64,000 nt of DNA from NCBI RefSeq assembly GCF_004768545.1, contig NZ_CP038636.1, forward strand, positions 496,001 through 560,000, given 5' to 3'. Shown here one piece after another: positions 9,081 to 18,002 of this stretch. The DNA is from Cupriavidus oxalaticus. GTDB taxonomy: Bacteria; Pseudomonadota; Gammaproteobacteria; Burkholderiales; Burkholderiaceae. How positions within the stretch are numbered: position 1 is the stretch's first letter; each line of letters starts with the position of its first letter. The position numbers and the translations under genes were made by a program. The notes under the pieces were generated by a model. The model made no database searches and had not been told where the DNA came from. It saw nothing but the letters and a program-made list of their open reading frames with translations.

Positions 9081-10226
9081 ATGCTGTCTGGCATCAAGAT
9101 TGTGGAAATCTGTGGGATCGGCCCTGGTCCGTTTTGCGCAATGCACCTTGCCGACCTCGGCGCGGACGTGATTGCCGTGGAGCGCGCCGCCCCCGGAGAG
9201 TCCGACGCGCCGGCCGATGGCAGCGTGCTCAATCGCGGCAAGCGCTCGGTGGTCGCCGACCTGAAGACGGCCGAAGGCCGTGAACTGGTGCTACGCCTGA
9301 TCGAGGACGCGGACGCGCTGATCGAGGGTATGCGCCCCGGCGTGATGGAGCGCCTCGGGCTCGGCCCGGAAGCGCTGCACCTGCGCAACCCTCGCCTGGT
9401 TTACGGACGCATGACGGGCTGGGGCCAGTCCGGCCCGTTGGCGCAGGCTGCCGGGCACGACAACAACTACATTTCGCTGTCGGGCGCGCTCTATTACAAT
9501 GGCGCCCCCTCCGAGCCACCGTCCTCGGCCATCACGCTGGTCGGCGATATTGGCGGCGGCGCACTCTACCTGGCGGTTGGCTTACTGTCCGGCATCCTGA
9601 ATGCGCGCACGACGGGCAAGGGCACGGTGGTCGATGCCGCGATCGTCGATGGCTCGGCCCATATGCTGCAGTTGCTGCTTGCAACGCGCAAGAAGGGCTT
9701 CGTCACAGGCGTGCGTGGCCAGAACATCCACGACAGCTCGCACTTCTTCGCCACCTACCGCTGTGCCGACGGCCACTTTGTCACCCTGGGCACGATCGAG
9801 CCGCAGTTCTATGCCTTGCTGCTGCAAAAGCTCGGCCTGGCCAACGATCCGCGCTTCGCCCGGCAATGGGACCGCCAGCGTTGGCCGGAATTGCACGGGC
9901 ACTTTGCCGAGCTGTTTGCTAGCAGGACGCGCGCGGAATGGTGTGCGCTGCTCGAGAACACCGATGTCTGTTTCGGGCCGGTACTGAGCCCGGAGGAAGC
10001 GGCAGCGCATCCGCACAATGTCGCACGCGGTGTGTATTTCGAAAGCGAAGGACAACTGCAGGTTGCCCCGGCGCCGCGTTTCGATGGTCAGGCCAGGCAG
10101 CCAGGACCGATACCAATGCGAGGCCAGCATACGCAGGAGATCGCAGGGATCCTTGCCGGCAATGAGCCGCACCGGCTTTGGCTGTCGCCCGATGCCGCAT
10201 GCTCCGGGCCGCCGGTTCAGCCGTGA
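9081..10226 (+). CDS. CoA-transferase-fold enzyme of the alpha-methylacyl-CoA racemase type
   Basis: A 381-residue CaiB/BaiF family protein. The opening MLSGIKIVEICGIGPGPF is the CoA-binding turn of the fold. AGHDNNYISLSGAL and GDIGGGALYL carry the His and Asp used by alpha-methylacyl-CoA racemases, and CFGPVLSPEEAAAHPHN is the usual C-terminal block. This points to racemisation of 2-methyl-branched acyl-CoA rather than CoA transfer. The start at 9081 was preferred over an upstream ATG (9030) because homology begins here and GGAGAACGGAGAA precedes it. It resembles the protein at 30539-31660. It is followed by about 420 bp without a gene and then the porin. Confidence 0.87.
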   Translation: MLSGIKIVEICGIGPGPFCAMHLADLGADVIAVERAAPGESDAPADGSVLNRGKRSVVADLKTAEGRELVLRLIEDADALIEGMRPGVMERLGLGPEALHLRNPRLVYGRMTGWGQSGPLAQAAGHDNNYISLSGALYYNGAPSEPPSSAITLVGDIGGGALYLAVGLLSGILNARTTGKGTVVDAAIVDGSAHMLQLLLATRKKGFVTGVRGQNIHDSSHFFATYRCADGHFVTLGTIEPQFYALLLQKLGLANDPRFARQWDRQRWPELHGHFAELFASRTRAEWCALLENTDVCFGPVLSPEEAAAHPHNVARGVYFESEGQLQVAPAPRFDGQARQPGPIPMRGQHTQEIAGILAGNEPHRLWLSPDAACSGPPVQP

Positions 10227-10645
10227 ACCTTCGCGAACGGGGAGCGTGACAACGGCACGGCACGGCACGGGCGCCTGCAGCCACCGGCTGTCGGCCCCGA
10301 TCGCCGAAGTGCGCGCTGCGCGAAATCGAACGCATCGTGGCGCAGTACACCATGCCGCGCCGGGAAGAGGCGATGGCATGCCGCGCACGGGCTCTCGACT
10401 GATGAGTCGTGACTGATCCCACCATCCAAAGACGCAGTCCCGGCTCGCCCACTCTGCGGTATCCGGGTAAGCCCCTGTGGGTAGTGCGCATTTGCCACAC
10501 CCCTGCCCTTCTTGAGTAGTCCGCTCTCCACGCGATCCGCGTTCTACTGGCGCTGCGTCGCATATGGCGCAACCTGCCGCGCGGATCAGAGTCCATGAAC
10601 GAACGGTGCCGGCAGGCTTATTAGACTGTGAGGAGACTGGCTAGC
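10227..10645. other. Intergenic region between the racemase and the porin
   Basis: No convincing gene is seen on either strand. A short tandem run of ACGGC units lies at about 10252-10270. AGGAGA at 10631-10636 is the ribosome site of the porin. No clear promoter or terminator could be picked out. Confidence 0.5.
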
Positions 10646-11794
10646 ATGAAAAAGAGGTTAATCGCCCTGGGCGCGCTGAGCACGATGTCTGGCGTAGCGC
10701 AGGCGCAAACCGGGGTAACGCTTTATGGCGTGATCGACGGCTCGGTGGAGTATGTCAACCGGGTGGCGGCAGCCGCCACGACCCCTGGCGCCGGCGGCAG
10801 CCGCTTCGGGATGCCGAGCGTCGGCGGCTTGTCGGCTTCGCGCTGGGGCCTGCGCGGCGTGGAAGACCTGGGTGGCGGCACTCAGGCGCTGTTCGTGCTG
10901 GAAAGCGGATTCCAGTGGGACACCGGCAGCCTGTCAAGCGCACCGCTGTTCAATCGCCAGTCCTATCTCGGCGTGCAGAACAAGAGTTACGGCAAGCTCA
11001 CCTTCGGGCGCCAGTACAACGCCTTCTTCGATGGCATGGCGAACTTTGCGCCTCTGCGCTTTGCCGCGACCTACGAGCCCGGCATCTGGTGGATGGGCCT
11101 GGACTATCGCGCCGACAACATGGTGAAGTACACCAGCCAGTTCGGCCCGCTGCAGGCGGCGGCGCACTTCTCGTTTGGGACTGGCGTGGCGGTGCAGAAC
11201 GCCGCCGTGGTGCTGGCCAATGGCGGGGCCGGCGAAGTCCCGGGCCATTTCAGCGACAACACCAGCTACGGCGGGTCGCTGATGTACCTGAACAGCACCG
11301 GCTTCGGCGTATCGGTCGGTGCCGATGTCTGGCGCCCTGCCGCCGTGACCGGCCAACCCGGCAAGGTGAGCAAGTATGGCGTGGCGGCACTCTACAACAC
11401 CGGGCCGTTCAAGTTTACGGCCGGGTACCGCTATAACAAGGGCGAACTTGCCAACGGCAATACACTGCTGCGGGACGACTACTGGTGGGCGGGAGTCAAC
11501 TACCAGGCCACACCGGCACTCGGCCTCTCGCTGGCTTACTACTACGCGGACATGAAGGCCGCGCGCGCTACGGCAACGGCGCCGCAAACCAGCCCGCCCA
11601 ATATGCAGCAGGTCAGCTTTCTGGCCGACTACAACTTCAGCAAGCGCACCGACGTGTACCTGTCGCTGGGGTACGCGCGCAACGGCGGCCTGAGCTTCGA
11701 CAGCGCCGCTACCGCCTTTGCTTTCAAGTACCCGCCCATGACGGGCCAGAAGAGCATGGTGGGCGTCACCGTCGGTCTGCGCCAGATCTTCTGA
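10646..11794 (+). CDS. Outer-membrane porin, Burkholderiales OmpC/Omp32 type
   Basis: A 382-residue trimeric general porin, predicted as a 16-strand beta-barrel in the outer membrane. The signal peptide is MKKRLIALGALSTMSGVAQA with cleavage at AQA-QTG. The mature start TGVTLYGVIDGSVEYV and the end SMVGVTVGLRQIF (terminal Phe needed for barrel assembly) are typical. RWGLRGVEDLGGG and KLTFGRQYNAFFDGM are family signatures. AGGAGA lies 9 bases before the ATG; an in-frame GTG at 10628 is the less likely alternative. The next two genes encode periplasmic Bug receptors, so outer-membrane entry of the same organic acid is a reasonable guess. Confidence 0.93.
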   Translation: MKKRLIALGALSTMSGVAQAQTGVTLYGVIDGSVEYVNRVAAAATTPGAGGSRFGMPSVGGLSASRWGLRGVEDLGGGTQALFVLESGFQWDTGSLSSAPLFNRQSYLGVQNKSYGKLTFGRQYNAFFDGMANFAPLRFAATYEPGIWWMGLDYRADNMVKYTSQFGPLQAAAHFSFGTGVAVQNAAVVLANGGAGEVPGHFSDNTSYGGSLMYLNSTGFGVSVGADVWRPAAVTGQPGKVSKYGVAALYNTGPFKFTAGYRYNKGELANGNTLLRDDYWWAGVNYQATPALGLSLAYYYADMKAARATATAPQTSPPNMQQVSFLADYNFSKRTDVYLSLGYARNGGLSFDSAATAFAFKYPPMTGQKSMVGVTVGLRQIF

Positions 11795-11833
11795 CGGCCC
11801 TGAATCCACGCTTCTGATCCCCACCCGCCTGCC

Positions 11834-11857
11834 CCACCCCGCCCTTGCGGGTAGTGG
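11834..11857 (+). repeat. C-run/G-run hairpin element, copy 2
   Basis: CCCGC (11838-11842) pairs with GCGGG (11847-11851) across a CCTT loop. Flanking CCACC/TAGTGG adds partial pairing. It lies between the porin and the first Bug gene, 68 bp before the latter. Confidence 0.5.
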
Positions 11858-11924
11858 CATGCAGTGCGCTGCCACGCCATGATCGGCGGGTGGGCGATGC
11901 ACCCGCGCTATCAAAGGAGACAAC

Positions 11925-12920
11925 ATGGATGAATTCAGGCGCCGCGTCCTGCGGCAGCTTGGCTGCGGCCTGGCCGGCAGCGCGCTCGGTGGCTTGGCTA
12001 CCGTGGCACATGGCCAGGACGCAAGCTTTCCTAGCCGTCCGGTCCGCGTGATCTATCCCCTTGCCCCCGGCGGACTAGGCGATTCCGTGGGGCGCACGCT
12101 GTTCAACGCGGTCGGCCAAGCATGGAAGCAACCGGTTGTAATCGATAACCGGCCCGGCGCGGGCGGCATGATCGGCGCCGACGCGGTCGCCAAGGCCGCG
12201 CCGGACGGATACACGCTGCTCTTGACGATCACCGCGCTGGTCCAGGTCCCCAGCCTGGTGGCCAAGGCGCCGTTCGATCCGATCCGGGATTTTGCCCCGG
12301 TGTCGGAAATTGCCACCACACACATCGCCCTGATGGTGCGGCCCGAACTGCCTGTGCGCACCGTGCGCGAGTTGGTCGAGCATGTGCGGCGCAGCGGCAA
12401 GCCCCTGCCGTACGGCACCTATGGCGTGGGATCCACCGGCCACCTGCTGATGGAAATGTTCGCGCGGCAGACCGGCATGCCGGTGACCGCGGTGGCGTAC
12501 AAGGGCGAAGCCCCGCTGCTCACCGACATGCTGGGCGGACAGGTGAACGCCGGCTTCCTGTCTGCGACCGCGGCGGCCCAGCAGATCCGCGCGGGCAAGC
12601 TGCGAGCGCTGGCGGTTTCGGGCGACAGCCGGTCGCCACTGCTGGCGAATGTGCCAACGTTTATCCAGGCCGGCTATCCCGAGATCGACGGCAGCGGGTG
12701 GATCGGGCTGTTCGCTCCGGCGCGGACACCGGTGGCCCTTGTCGAAAAGATCTCGGCAGACGTGAGAGCGGCGCTGACCAAAACGGAAGTGCGCGCCAAG
12801 CTGGAGGAATCCGGCCTTTTGCTGCGTGGCACCACGCCTGCCGCCTTTACTGCGGCGGTGCAGCAACAGCACGCCTACTGGGCACGGGCGATCCGAGACA
12901 GCAATATCCGCCTCGAATGA
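11925..12920 (+). CDS. Bug/TctC-type tripartite tricarboxylate receptor protein
   Basis: A 331-residue periplasmic solute-binding protein. The N-terminus MDEFRRRVLRQLGCGLAGSA has an Arg-rich region and hydrophobic stretch like a Tat or Sec signal, with cleavage near AHGQD. The mature chain has the Bug signatures YPLAPGGLGDSVGR, NRPGAGGMIGADAVAKA, DGYTLL and YKGEAPLLTDMLGG, which line the carboxylate pocket. AAAGGAGACAAC precedes the ATG. No tctA/tctB membrane subunits are nearby, as is common for Bug proteins in Burkholderiales; these act as orphan receptors sharing a distant permease or as sensors. A second Bug gene follows 48 bp downstream. Confidence 0.93.
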   Translation: MDEFRRRVLRQLGCGLAGSALGGLATVAHGQDASFPSRPVRVIYPLAPGGLGDSVGRTLFNAVGQAWKQPVVIDNRPGAGGMIGADAVAKAAPDGYTLLLTITALVQVPSLVAKAPFDPIRDFAPVSEIATTHIALMVRPELPVRTVRELVEHVRRSGKPLPYGTYGVGSTGHLLMEMFARQTGMPVTAVAYKGEAPLLTDMLGGQVNAGFLSATAAAQQIRAGKLRALAVSGDSRSPLLANVPTFIQAGYPEIDGSGWIGLFAPARTPVALVEKISADVRAALTKTEVRAKLEESGLLLRGTTPAAFTAAVQQQHAYWARAIRDSNIRLE

Positions 12921-12968
12921 ACCGGCGCTGCGGCACGACAAGACAAGACGATTCAGGGGAGACATGCA

Positions 12969-13958
12969 GTGAATCAGCAACGACGCCGCGCCTTGCGGCA
13001 GATCGGCGGCACGGTGGCCGCAACCATGCTGGGCGCGGACGTTGCTCGCGCCGCGCAGGGGCAGTTTCCATCCGCGCCGCTGCGCTTCATCGTGCCGGTG
13101 GGGCCCGGCAGCAGCGCCGACAGCAGCACACGCTATATTGCCGAGCGCATCGGCAGGATGCTGGGCCAGCCGGCCATCGTGGAAAACCGCCCCGGCGCGG
13201 ATTTCCTGATTGGGGTACAGGCGCTGCTGGCCGCGCCGCCCGACGGCCACACCTTGATGTTGATCTCGCAGACGTCCATGGTGGTCAACCCCATCATCCA
13301 CAAGAACCTGCCCTACGAGCCACTGCGCGATATCCGTCCGCTGGTCGCCTCGGTCGGCGCGGCCGCAACGCTGGTGACCGGCGCAGGCTCCAGGTTCCGC
13401 AGTGTGGACGACGTACTGGCTGCCGCGCGCCAGGCACCGCACACTGTCAGCATGGGGTACTACGGGCAGTTCTACCGGGTAGGCGGACTGATGATGGAGG
13501 AGATGATCAAGGCCCGCTTCAGCCACGTGCCCTACAAGAGCCCGGCGCAGGAAATCAGCGACCTGATCGGCGGCTCGCTCGACGTCGCCTTTATCGATAC
13601 GGGCGCCGCCTTGCCGCTGGTCCGCTCGGGACAGCTGCGCGCGCTCGCCGTCAGCAGCCTTTCCCGCCAGGCCGACCTGCCCGACGTGCCTACGCTCCAC
13701 GAGAGCGGGCTGCGCGGCTTTGACCTGTTTATCTGGATCGGCTACGGCGTCAGCGCGAAGGTGCCGGAGGCGCGTGCCCAGGTATTGCAAGCTGCGCTGC
13801 AGCGCATCATGGCGCAGCCGGACTTCCGCAGTTTCTCGGCCCAGAATGGCAATATGCGCGTGCTGGCCACGCCCGGCCAGGAACTGGCGCAGCGCATCGC
13901 CGCCGAAAGCGCCCGCTTCCGGGGCTTGCTGGAGGCTGCTGAGCGTGGCGGCTCATAA
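12969..13958 (+). CDS. Bug/TctC-type tripartite tricarboxylate receptor protein (second)
   Basis: A 329-residue periplasmic receptor with the twin-arginine-like start MNQQRRRALRQIGGTVAATM and cleavage near ARAAQ. Core motifs are PVGPGSSADSSTRYIAER, VENRPGADFLIG, DGHTLML and VPYKSPAQEISDLIGG. Translation starts at GTG 12969 behind GGGGAG. An ATG at 12964 in another frame stops after two codons and cannot be used. It diverges clearly from its upstream neighbour and so probably binds a different carboxylate. Its 3' end is close to the regulator gene that starts near 14077, and that regulator may control both. Confidence 0.92.
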   Translation: MNQQRRRALRQIGGTVAATMLGADVARAAQGQFPSAPLRFIVPVGPGSSADSSTRYIAERIGRMLGQPAIVENRPGADFLIGVQALLAAPPDGHTLMLISQTSMVVNPIIHKNLPYEPLRDIRPLVASVGAAATLVTGAGSRFRSVDDVLAAARQAPHTVSMGYYGQFYRVGGLMMEEMIKARFSHVPYKSPAQEISDLIGGSLDVAFIDTGAALPLVRSGQLRALAVSSLSRQADLPDVPTLHESGLRGFDLFIWIGYGVSAKVPEARAQVLQAALQRIMAQPDFRSFSAQNGNMRVLATPGQELAQRIAAESARFRGLLEAAERGGS

Positions 13959-14036
13959 GGCAAATCCCGCCACCGGCATGGGTGAGATGCAGCACATCCG
14001 GGACGGCGCCCGGCTTTCGGCGGCCCTGCCTGGGCC

Positions 14037-14042
14037 TATAAT
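14037..14042 (+). promoter_or_regulatory. Possible -10 box (TATAAT) before the LuxR-type regulator
   Basis: An exact TATAAT stands out in otherwise GC-rich sequence, 35 bp before the proposed ATG at 14077. Only a weak -35 (TTTCGG, 14015-14020) is found 16 bp upstream. A start of transcription near 14049 would give a short leader. It is suggestive only. Confidence 0.35.
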
Positions 14043-14076
14043 GCCGGCAGCCCCGTCCTTGTCCGTCGTCCCGCCA

Positions 14077-16863
14077 ATGGATCCCTCCCAAAGGCCTGGC
14101 ACCAGTGCCTCGCTTCCCGCCAGCGCCGCCGTCGGCACCAAGATTGTTCCGCCGCGCGGCGCGCGGCGGCTGATGGCACGCACCGCCCTGACCGCACGGC
14201 TGATGGAATTGCGCCGGCAACGCTGCGTCGTGCTGCGCGCTCGCGCGGGCAGCGGCAAGACAAGTACCTTGCTGGCCTGGCGGCAGCTGCTGGTGGGCGT
14301 GGGCTACGACGTGTCGTGGCTTTCGCTCAATGCCGATGACAACGACTGGGCCCGCTTCTGTGACTGCATCCTGGGCACGCTGGCCGAAGTCGATCCCGCC
14401 ATCACGCGCGACGCCGCAGTGCTGGCTAGCCCAGCAGGCGACAATCTGGCAATCGAACGCTGGATCCTCTCCCTGCTGGGCGGGGTGGCATCGCGCCAGC
14501 GGCCGCTGATGATCATGATCGACGACCTGCAGCACCTGACCCATCCGCAGGTGCTGTGGGCGCTGCAATGCCTGATTCAGTACGCACCCGACCACTTGCA
14601 TTTCGCCTTTGGCACGCGCAGCGCATTGTCATTCCTGCCCGCGCATGCGATGGCGCAGGGGCTCGTCAGTGAACTCGGCCCCGATGATCTGGCCTTTACC
14701 GCCACCGAATCGGCAGCGTTCCTGCAGGCGCAGCTGGGCCGTGTCGACCAGCGCGACGCCGAAGAGCTGCACCGCATGACCGAAGGCTGGGCCGCCGGTT
14801 TGCAACTGGCAGCACTCAATCTCAAGGCGCAGCGCCAGGCTACCGCCATCCCGGTGCCGCTGCACGATGCCACGGCATTCTCGGCCTACTTCGAGTCCGA
14901 AGTGCTGGCCCGCATGTCTGCCGCCGACCTGGCGCTGTTCACGCGCATGTCGGTGTGTAACCCGGTCAGCGCTTCGCTGTGCGCGGCGCTGACCGGATCT
15001 CCCGCCGCCGTGACCCGCACCATGACGCGGCTGGATCGGCTTTATGCCCAGGACCTGTTCATCACGCAGATCCATGATCGCGACCACGAAACCTGGTACA
15101 AACTGCACCCGCTGCTGCGGGAAGTCCTGCAGACCCGTGTGTGCGCGTTGCCGCTGGCCGAGCAGCGCGAGCTGCACCTGATCGCCTGGCGCTGGTTTGA
15201 GCAACGCGGCCTGATCGATGAGGCGGTGCGCCATGCGGTGCTGGCCGGTGAAGACGAGGCCGCCGCTGACCTGGTCAACACTTCCAGCACCGACCTGATG
15301 GCGCGCGGCGAGCTGTCCAGGCTGTCCGCGCTGCTGCGGCTGCTGCCCCCGGAACAGATAGAGGCGCGCTTTGGGCTGCGCCTCGCCAGCGCCTACCTGC
15401 TGCTGCCAGAGCGTGGGCGGGACGCCACCGCACGGGCGCTGGCGCAGTTCGATGCCCAGATCGCGGCTGGCCAACTCAATCGGCGGCAGCGCTTCTCGGT
15501 CACGCTGTTGCGCGCGTCGCTGGCGCTGCGCAGCGACGACGCCGATGCCATCGCACAACTGCAGCCCGAGCTGCAGGACGTGCCTGCCGATATTGACAGC
15601 CACGAACAGGTGCTGCGCGACAACGTGCTGGCGTGGATGTACGTATATCGCGGCAAGTATGCGCTGGCACGCGAACGACTGGAGGACCATGCACACGCCG
15701 ACGGCGCACCGCGCGAGCACCTGATCGGCCGCTGCCTGCTGGCGATGAGCCACGCCATGGAAGGCCGGCTCGCTGCCGTGGAAAACATACTGCGGCCGGT
15801 TCTGCAGGAGGCCGAGAAGCGCGGCCGCGCTTACGCAGGGGTCTATTGCATGGCCGCCACGCTACTGGCCGATGCCATGTATGAGCTTAACGAAACCGAT
15901 GCGGTGCGGGCGCTGCTGGAAAGCCGCCTCGATGTGATCGAGCGCCTGTCGATGCCCGACACCGTGATGCGCGCGCTGCTGCTGCTCACTGGGGCGCACT
16001 GGGCCGGGCACCGCCATCTCGACGCCTTTGCCTGCCTGGACCGCCTTGACGACTACGTCTGCGCGCAAGACCTGGAACGCCTGCGCGCCTACTTGCTATG
16101 TGCGCGCGCGCGCCTGTATTTGCGCGCCGGCGAAGTCGACTTGGCCGACGCGTCGCTGCAGCGACTGGACGCGCTCGCCGCGCGCTATCCGGATGCAGGA
16201 CGGGTACACGCTTTCGATATCTGGCTTAACGCCGAACGCGCGCATGCCGAACTCGACTTGCACCGCAACGCCTTCGATGCGGCGCGCGAGCGGCTGCAGA
16301 CCGTGGTGGCCTTTTGCGAGCGCAGCGGACGTGGCCGGCGCGCGGTCAGCCTGCGGCTGCAGCTAGCGCTAGCCGAACAGGGCTGCGGGCGGGCCGAGGC
16401 CGCGCACGACAGCCTGCTAGAGGCGCTGCGCGCCGGGCATCGGCTCGGGCTGATGCGCACGCTGCTGGACGTGTCGCCGCAAGTGCCTGCGCTGCTCGAA
16501 ACGGCGCTGCGCGACCAGGCGCTCGAGCCGGTGCTCGCGTTCTACACCCGGCGGCTGCTCGACGCGGCGGCCGTGCCGCCTGCCCCCGCGAATGCGTCGG
16601 CCGGCAGCCGGGCCGCGCCACCGGCAGCGCTCGCGGCCTTGTCCGAGCGCGAGCGCGAGATCCTGGAACTGGTGGCGCAGGCCATGCCGAACAAGAAGAT
16701 TGCGCGCGCACTCAACATCACCCCCGAGACGGTCAAATGGCACCTTAAGAATGCCTTTTCCAAGCTCGGGGTGAACGGCCGCGACGAAGCGGCCGAACGG
16801 CTGCGTGACCTGAAGCAGGGCACCAACACTACGGCGTCCCACGAAGTTCACGCGATCAAATAG
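14077..16863 (+). CDS. MalT/LuxR-type ATP-dependent transcriptional regulator (LAL family)
   Basis: About 928 residues. A P-loop ATPase at the N-terminus has Walker A RARAGSGKTST (about 55-64) and Walker B LMIMIDDLQHL. A long TPR-like middle follows, then a C-terminal LuxR helix-turn-helix (LSEREREILELVAQAMPNKK then IARALNITPETVKWHLKNAF). Such LAL or MalT-like proteins bind an inducer and ATP, oligomerise and activate catabolic promoters. The frame is open upstream into the Bug gene, so the start is uncertain. ATG 14077 was chosen because protein-like sequence begins there and a TATAAT lies just upstream; ATG 14041 and 13978 are alternatives. It is paralogous to the regulator at 34405-37086 and may control the Bug or beta-oxidation genes on either side. 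Confidence 0.85.
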   Translation: MDPSQRPGTSASLPASAAVGTKIVPPRGARRLMARTALTARLMELRRQRCVVLRARAGSGKTSTLLAWRQLLVGVGYDVSWLSLNADDNDWARFCDCILGTLAEVDPAITRDAAVLASPAGDNLAIERWILSLLGGVASRQRPLMIMIDDLQHLTHPQVLWALQCLIQYAPDHLHFAFGTRSALSFLPAHAMAQGLVSELGPDDLAFTATESAAFLQAQLGRVDQRDAEELHRMTEGWAAGLQLAALNLKAQRQATAIPVPLHDATAFSAYFESEVLARMSAADLALFTRMSVCNPVSASLCAALTGSPAAVTRTMTRLDRLYAQDLFITQIHDRDHETWYKLHPLLREVLQTRVCALPLAEQRELHLIAWRWFEQRGLIDEAVRHAVLAGEDEAAADLVNTSSTDLMARGELSRLSALLRLLPPEQIEARFGLRLASAYLLLPERGRDATARALAQFDAQIAAGQLNRRQRFSVTLLRASLALRSDDADAIAQLQPELQDVPADIDSHEQVLRDNVLAWMYVYRGKYALARERLEDHAHADGAPREHLIGRCLLAMSHAMEGRLAAVENILRPVLQEAEKRGRAYAGVYCMAATLLADAMYELNETDAVRALLESRLDVIERLSMPDTVMRALLLLTGAHWAGHRHLDAFACLDRLDDYVCAQDLERLRAYLLCARARLYLRAGEVDLADASLQRLDALAARYPDAGRVHAFDIWLNAERAHAELDLHRNAFDAARERLQTVVAFCERSGRGRRAVSLRLQLALAEQGCGRAEAAHDSLLEALRAGHRLGLMRTLLDVSPQVPALLETALRDQALEPVLAFYTRRLLDAAAVPPAPANASAGSRAAPPAALAALSEREREILELVAQAMPNKKIARALNITPETVKWHLKNAFSKLGVNGRDEAAERLRDLKQGTNTTASHEVHAIK

Positions 16864-16913
16864 GGCGGCCTGACCGGGAAGGGACCGGCGCAGGCCATCC
16901 AGCGCAGTATCGG

Positions 16914-17759
16914 CTATCGGGCGCTGTTGCGGTCCCAGTCGTAGCGCAGGCCCTCGCCATTAGCGAAGCGCGTGGCGGCCTCTCGGTGATACGCCGAATT
17001 CATGCAAACCGCTTGCGCACACGCCTCCAGCGTCGCGGCAGTTGCGTAGTCAGACTCGAAGCTGGCGTTCAGCATCCGCTTGGCCAGGCCGAAGGCTTCG
17101 CGTGGGCCACCTGCCAACTTGCGCGCCATCGCCCATGCCTGCGGAAGCAGGTCGTCCGCCGCGTGGATCGAATGGACGAAGCCCAGCGCCACGCCTTCGC
17201 CTGCGTCGATGCGCCGTGCCGTCAGCACGATCTCCTTGGCACGCGCCATGCCGACAATGCGCGGCAGCGTGTAAGCCGCTCCGAAATCCGGCACCGCGCC
17301 AACGCGCGCGAATGACATCGAAAACGCTGCCCGCTGCGAGGCCAACACGAAGTCGGCCTGCAATGCCAGCCCGAAGCCGGCGCCGTAGGCCGCGCCATCG
17401 ACCGCCGCGATCACCGGAATATCGAGCGCGCGCAACCGCGCCAGCATGCCTTGCGCGAATTCGATACGACGCCGCATGTAGTCCGGTGACGTTACCTCCG
17501 GGTCGGCGCTGAGCAGCCGGTCGCGCATCGCCGTGATGTCGCCGCCCGCGCAGAAGCTGCCATCGGACCCCGTCAGGATCAGGACGCGGATACTTCGGTC
17601 CGCGCCGATGCGGTCAAGCAGGTCGCAGTAGTCCTTCATCAACTCGGTCGACAATGCATTGCGCACAGCCGGCGACTGATGGCTGAATGCGGCGATGCCG
17701 TCTTCGATGACGAGCCGGGAAGCGCGCATTGGAGTCTCATGGTTCATGGATTGGGGCAT
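16914..17759 (-). CDS. Enoyl-CoA hydratase/isomerase (crotonase family)
   Basis: A 281-residue crotonase-fold protein. Oxyanion-hole segments are DGSFCAGGDITAM and AVDGAAYGAGFGLAL, and the second active-site region is MSFARVGAVPDFGAAYTLPR. In classic hydratases a Glu sits near VPEFGG; here it is VPDFGA, so the reaction (hydration, isomerisation or hydrolysis) cannot be fixed. The ATG at 17757-17759 was taken in preference to an upstream one because the extra 22 residues look non-family; AGGACAG lies upstream. It is transcribed divergently from the acyl-CoA dehydrogenase at 18003, so both probably share a control region holding two hairpins. Confidence 0.88.
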   Translation of the reverse strand: MPQSMNHETPMRASRLVIEDGIAAFSHQSPAVRNALSTELMKDYCDLLDRIGADRSIRVLILTGSDGSFCAGGDITAMRDRLLSADPEVTSPDYMRRRIEFAQGMLARLRALDIPVIAAVDGAAYGAGFGLALQADFVLASQRAAFSMSFARVGAVPDFGAAYTLPRIVGMARAKEIVLTARRIDAGEGVALGFVHSIHAADDLLPQAWAMARKLAGGPREAFGLAKRMLNASFESDYATAATLEACAQAVCMNSAYHREAATRFANGEGLRYDWDRNSAR

Positions 17760-17852
17760 GGTGGGCTCTGTCCTGGTTTCACTAAAACGGCATTTCACAT
17801 GGCGTTTCTTGCCGGCCTCCAGCAAAGGTTACGGGCGCGGCAAGGGCGCCTC

Positions 17853-17922
17853 CCCACCCCGCCGTGGGTGGGCTGCCTCCGCAGCCATCCTTTCCGCCCC
17901 CCCCCACTGCGGGGTGGGGGCG
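17853..17922 (+). repeat. C-run/G-run hairpin elements, copy 3 (double)
   Basis: CCCACCC (17853-17859) pairs with GGGTGGG (17866-17872). A second, longer C/G hairpin follows at 17895-17922 with nine C, ACTGC and GGGGTGGGGG. Both lie between divergent genes, 81 bp before the acyl-CoA dehydrogenase start, so they are not terminators of either neighbour. Confidence 0.55.
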
Positions 17923-18002
17923 TCGGCCCCCGCCAATTCCATCATTTCTCTGACCCGTCGCCGTCCCTTGCGGCGCTCCCCCAGATACGAGCAGAGGAAC
18001 CC

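Noticed and set aside
10252..10270. Tandem ACGGC units
   Set aside because: Too short and too common in GC-rich DNA to call a functional repeat.
12075..13790. Long minus-strand open frame (about 570 codons) opposite the two Bug genes
   Set aside because: Its composition (Arg, His, Gln-rich, no family motif) is that of a shadow frame in GC-rich coding DNA; the plus-strand Bug genes have clear motifs and ribosome sites.
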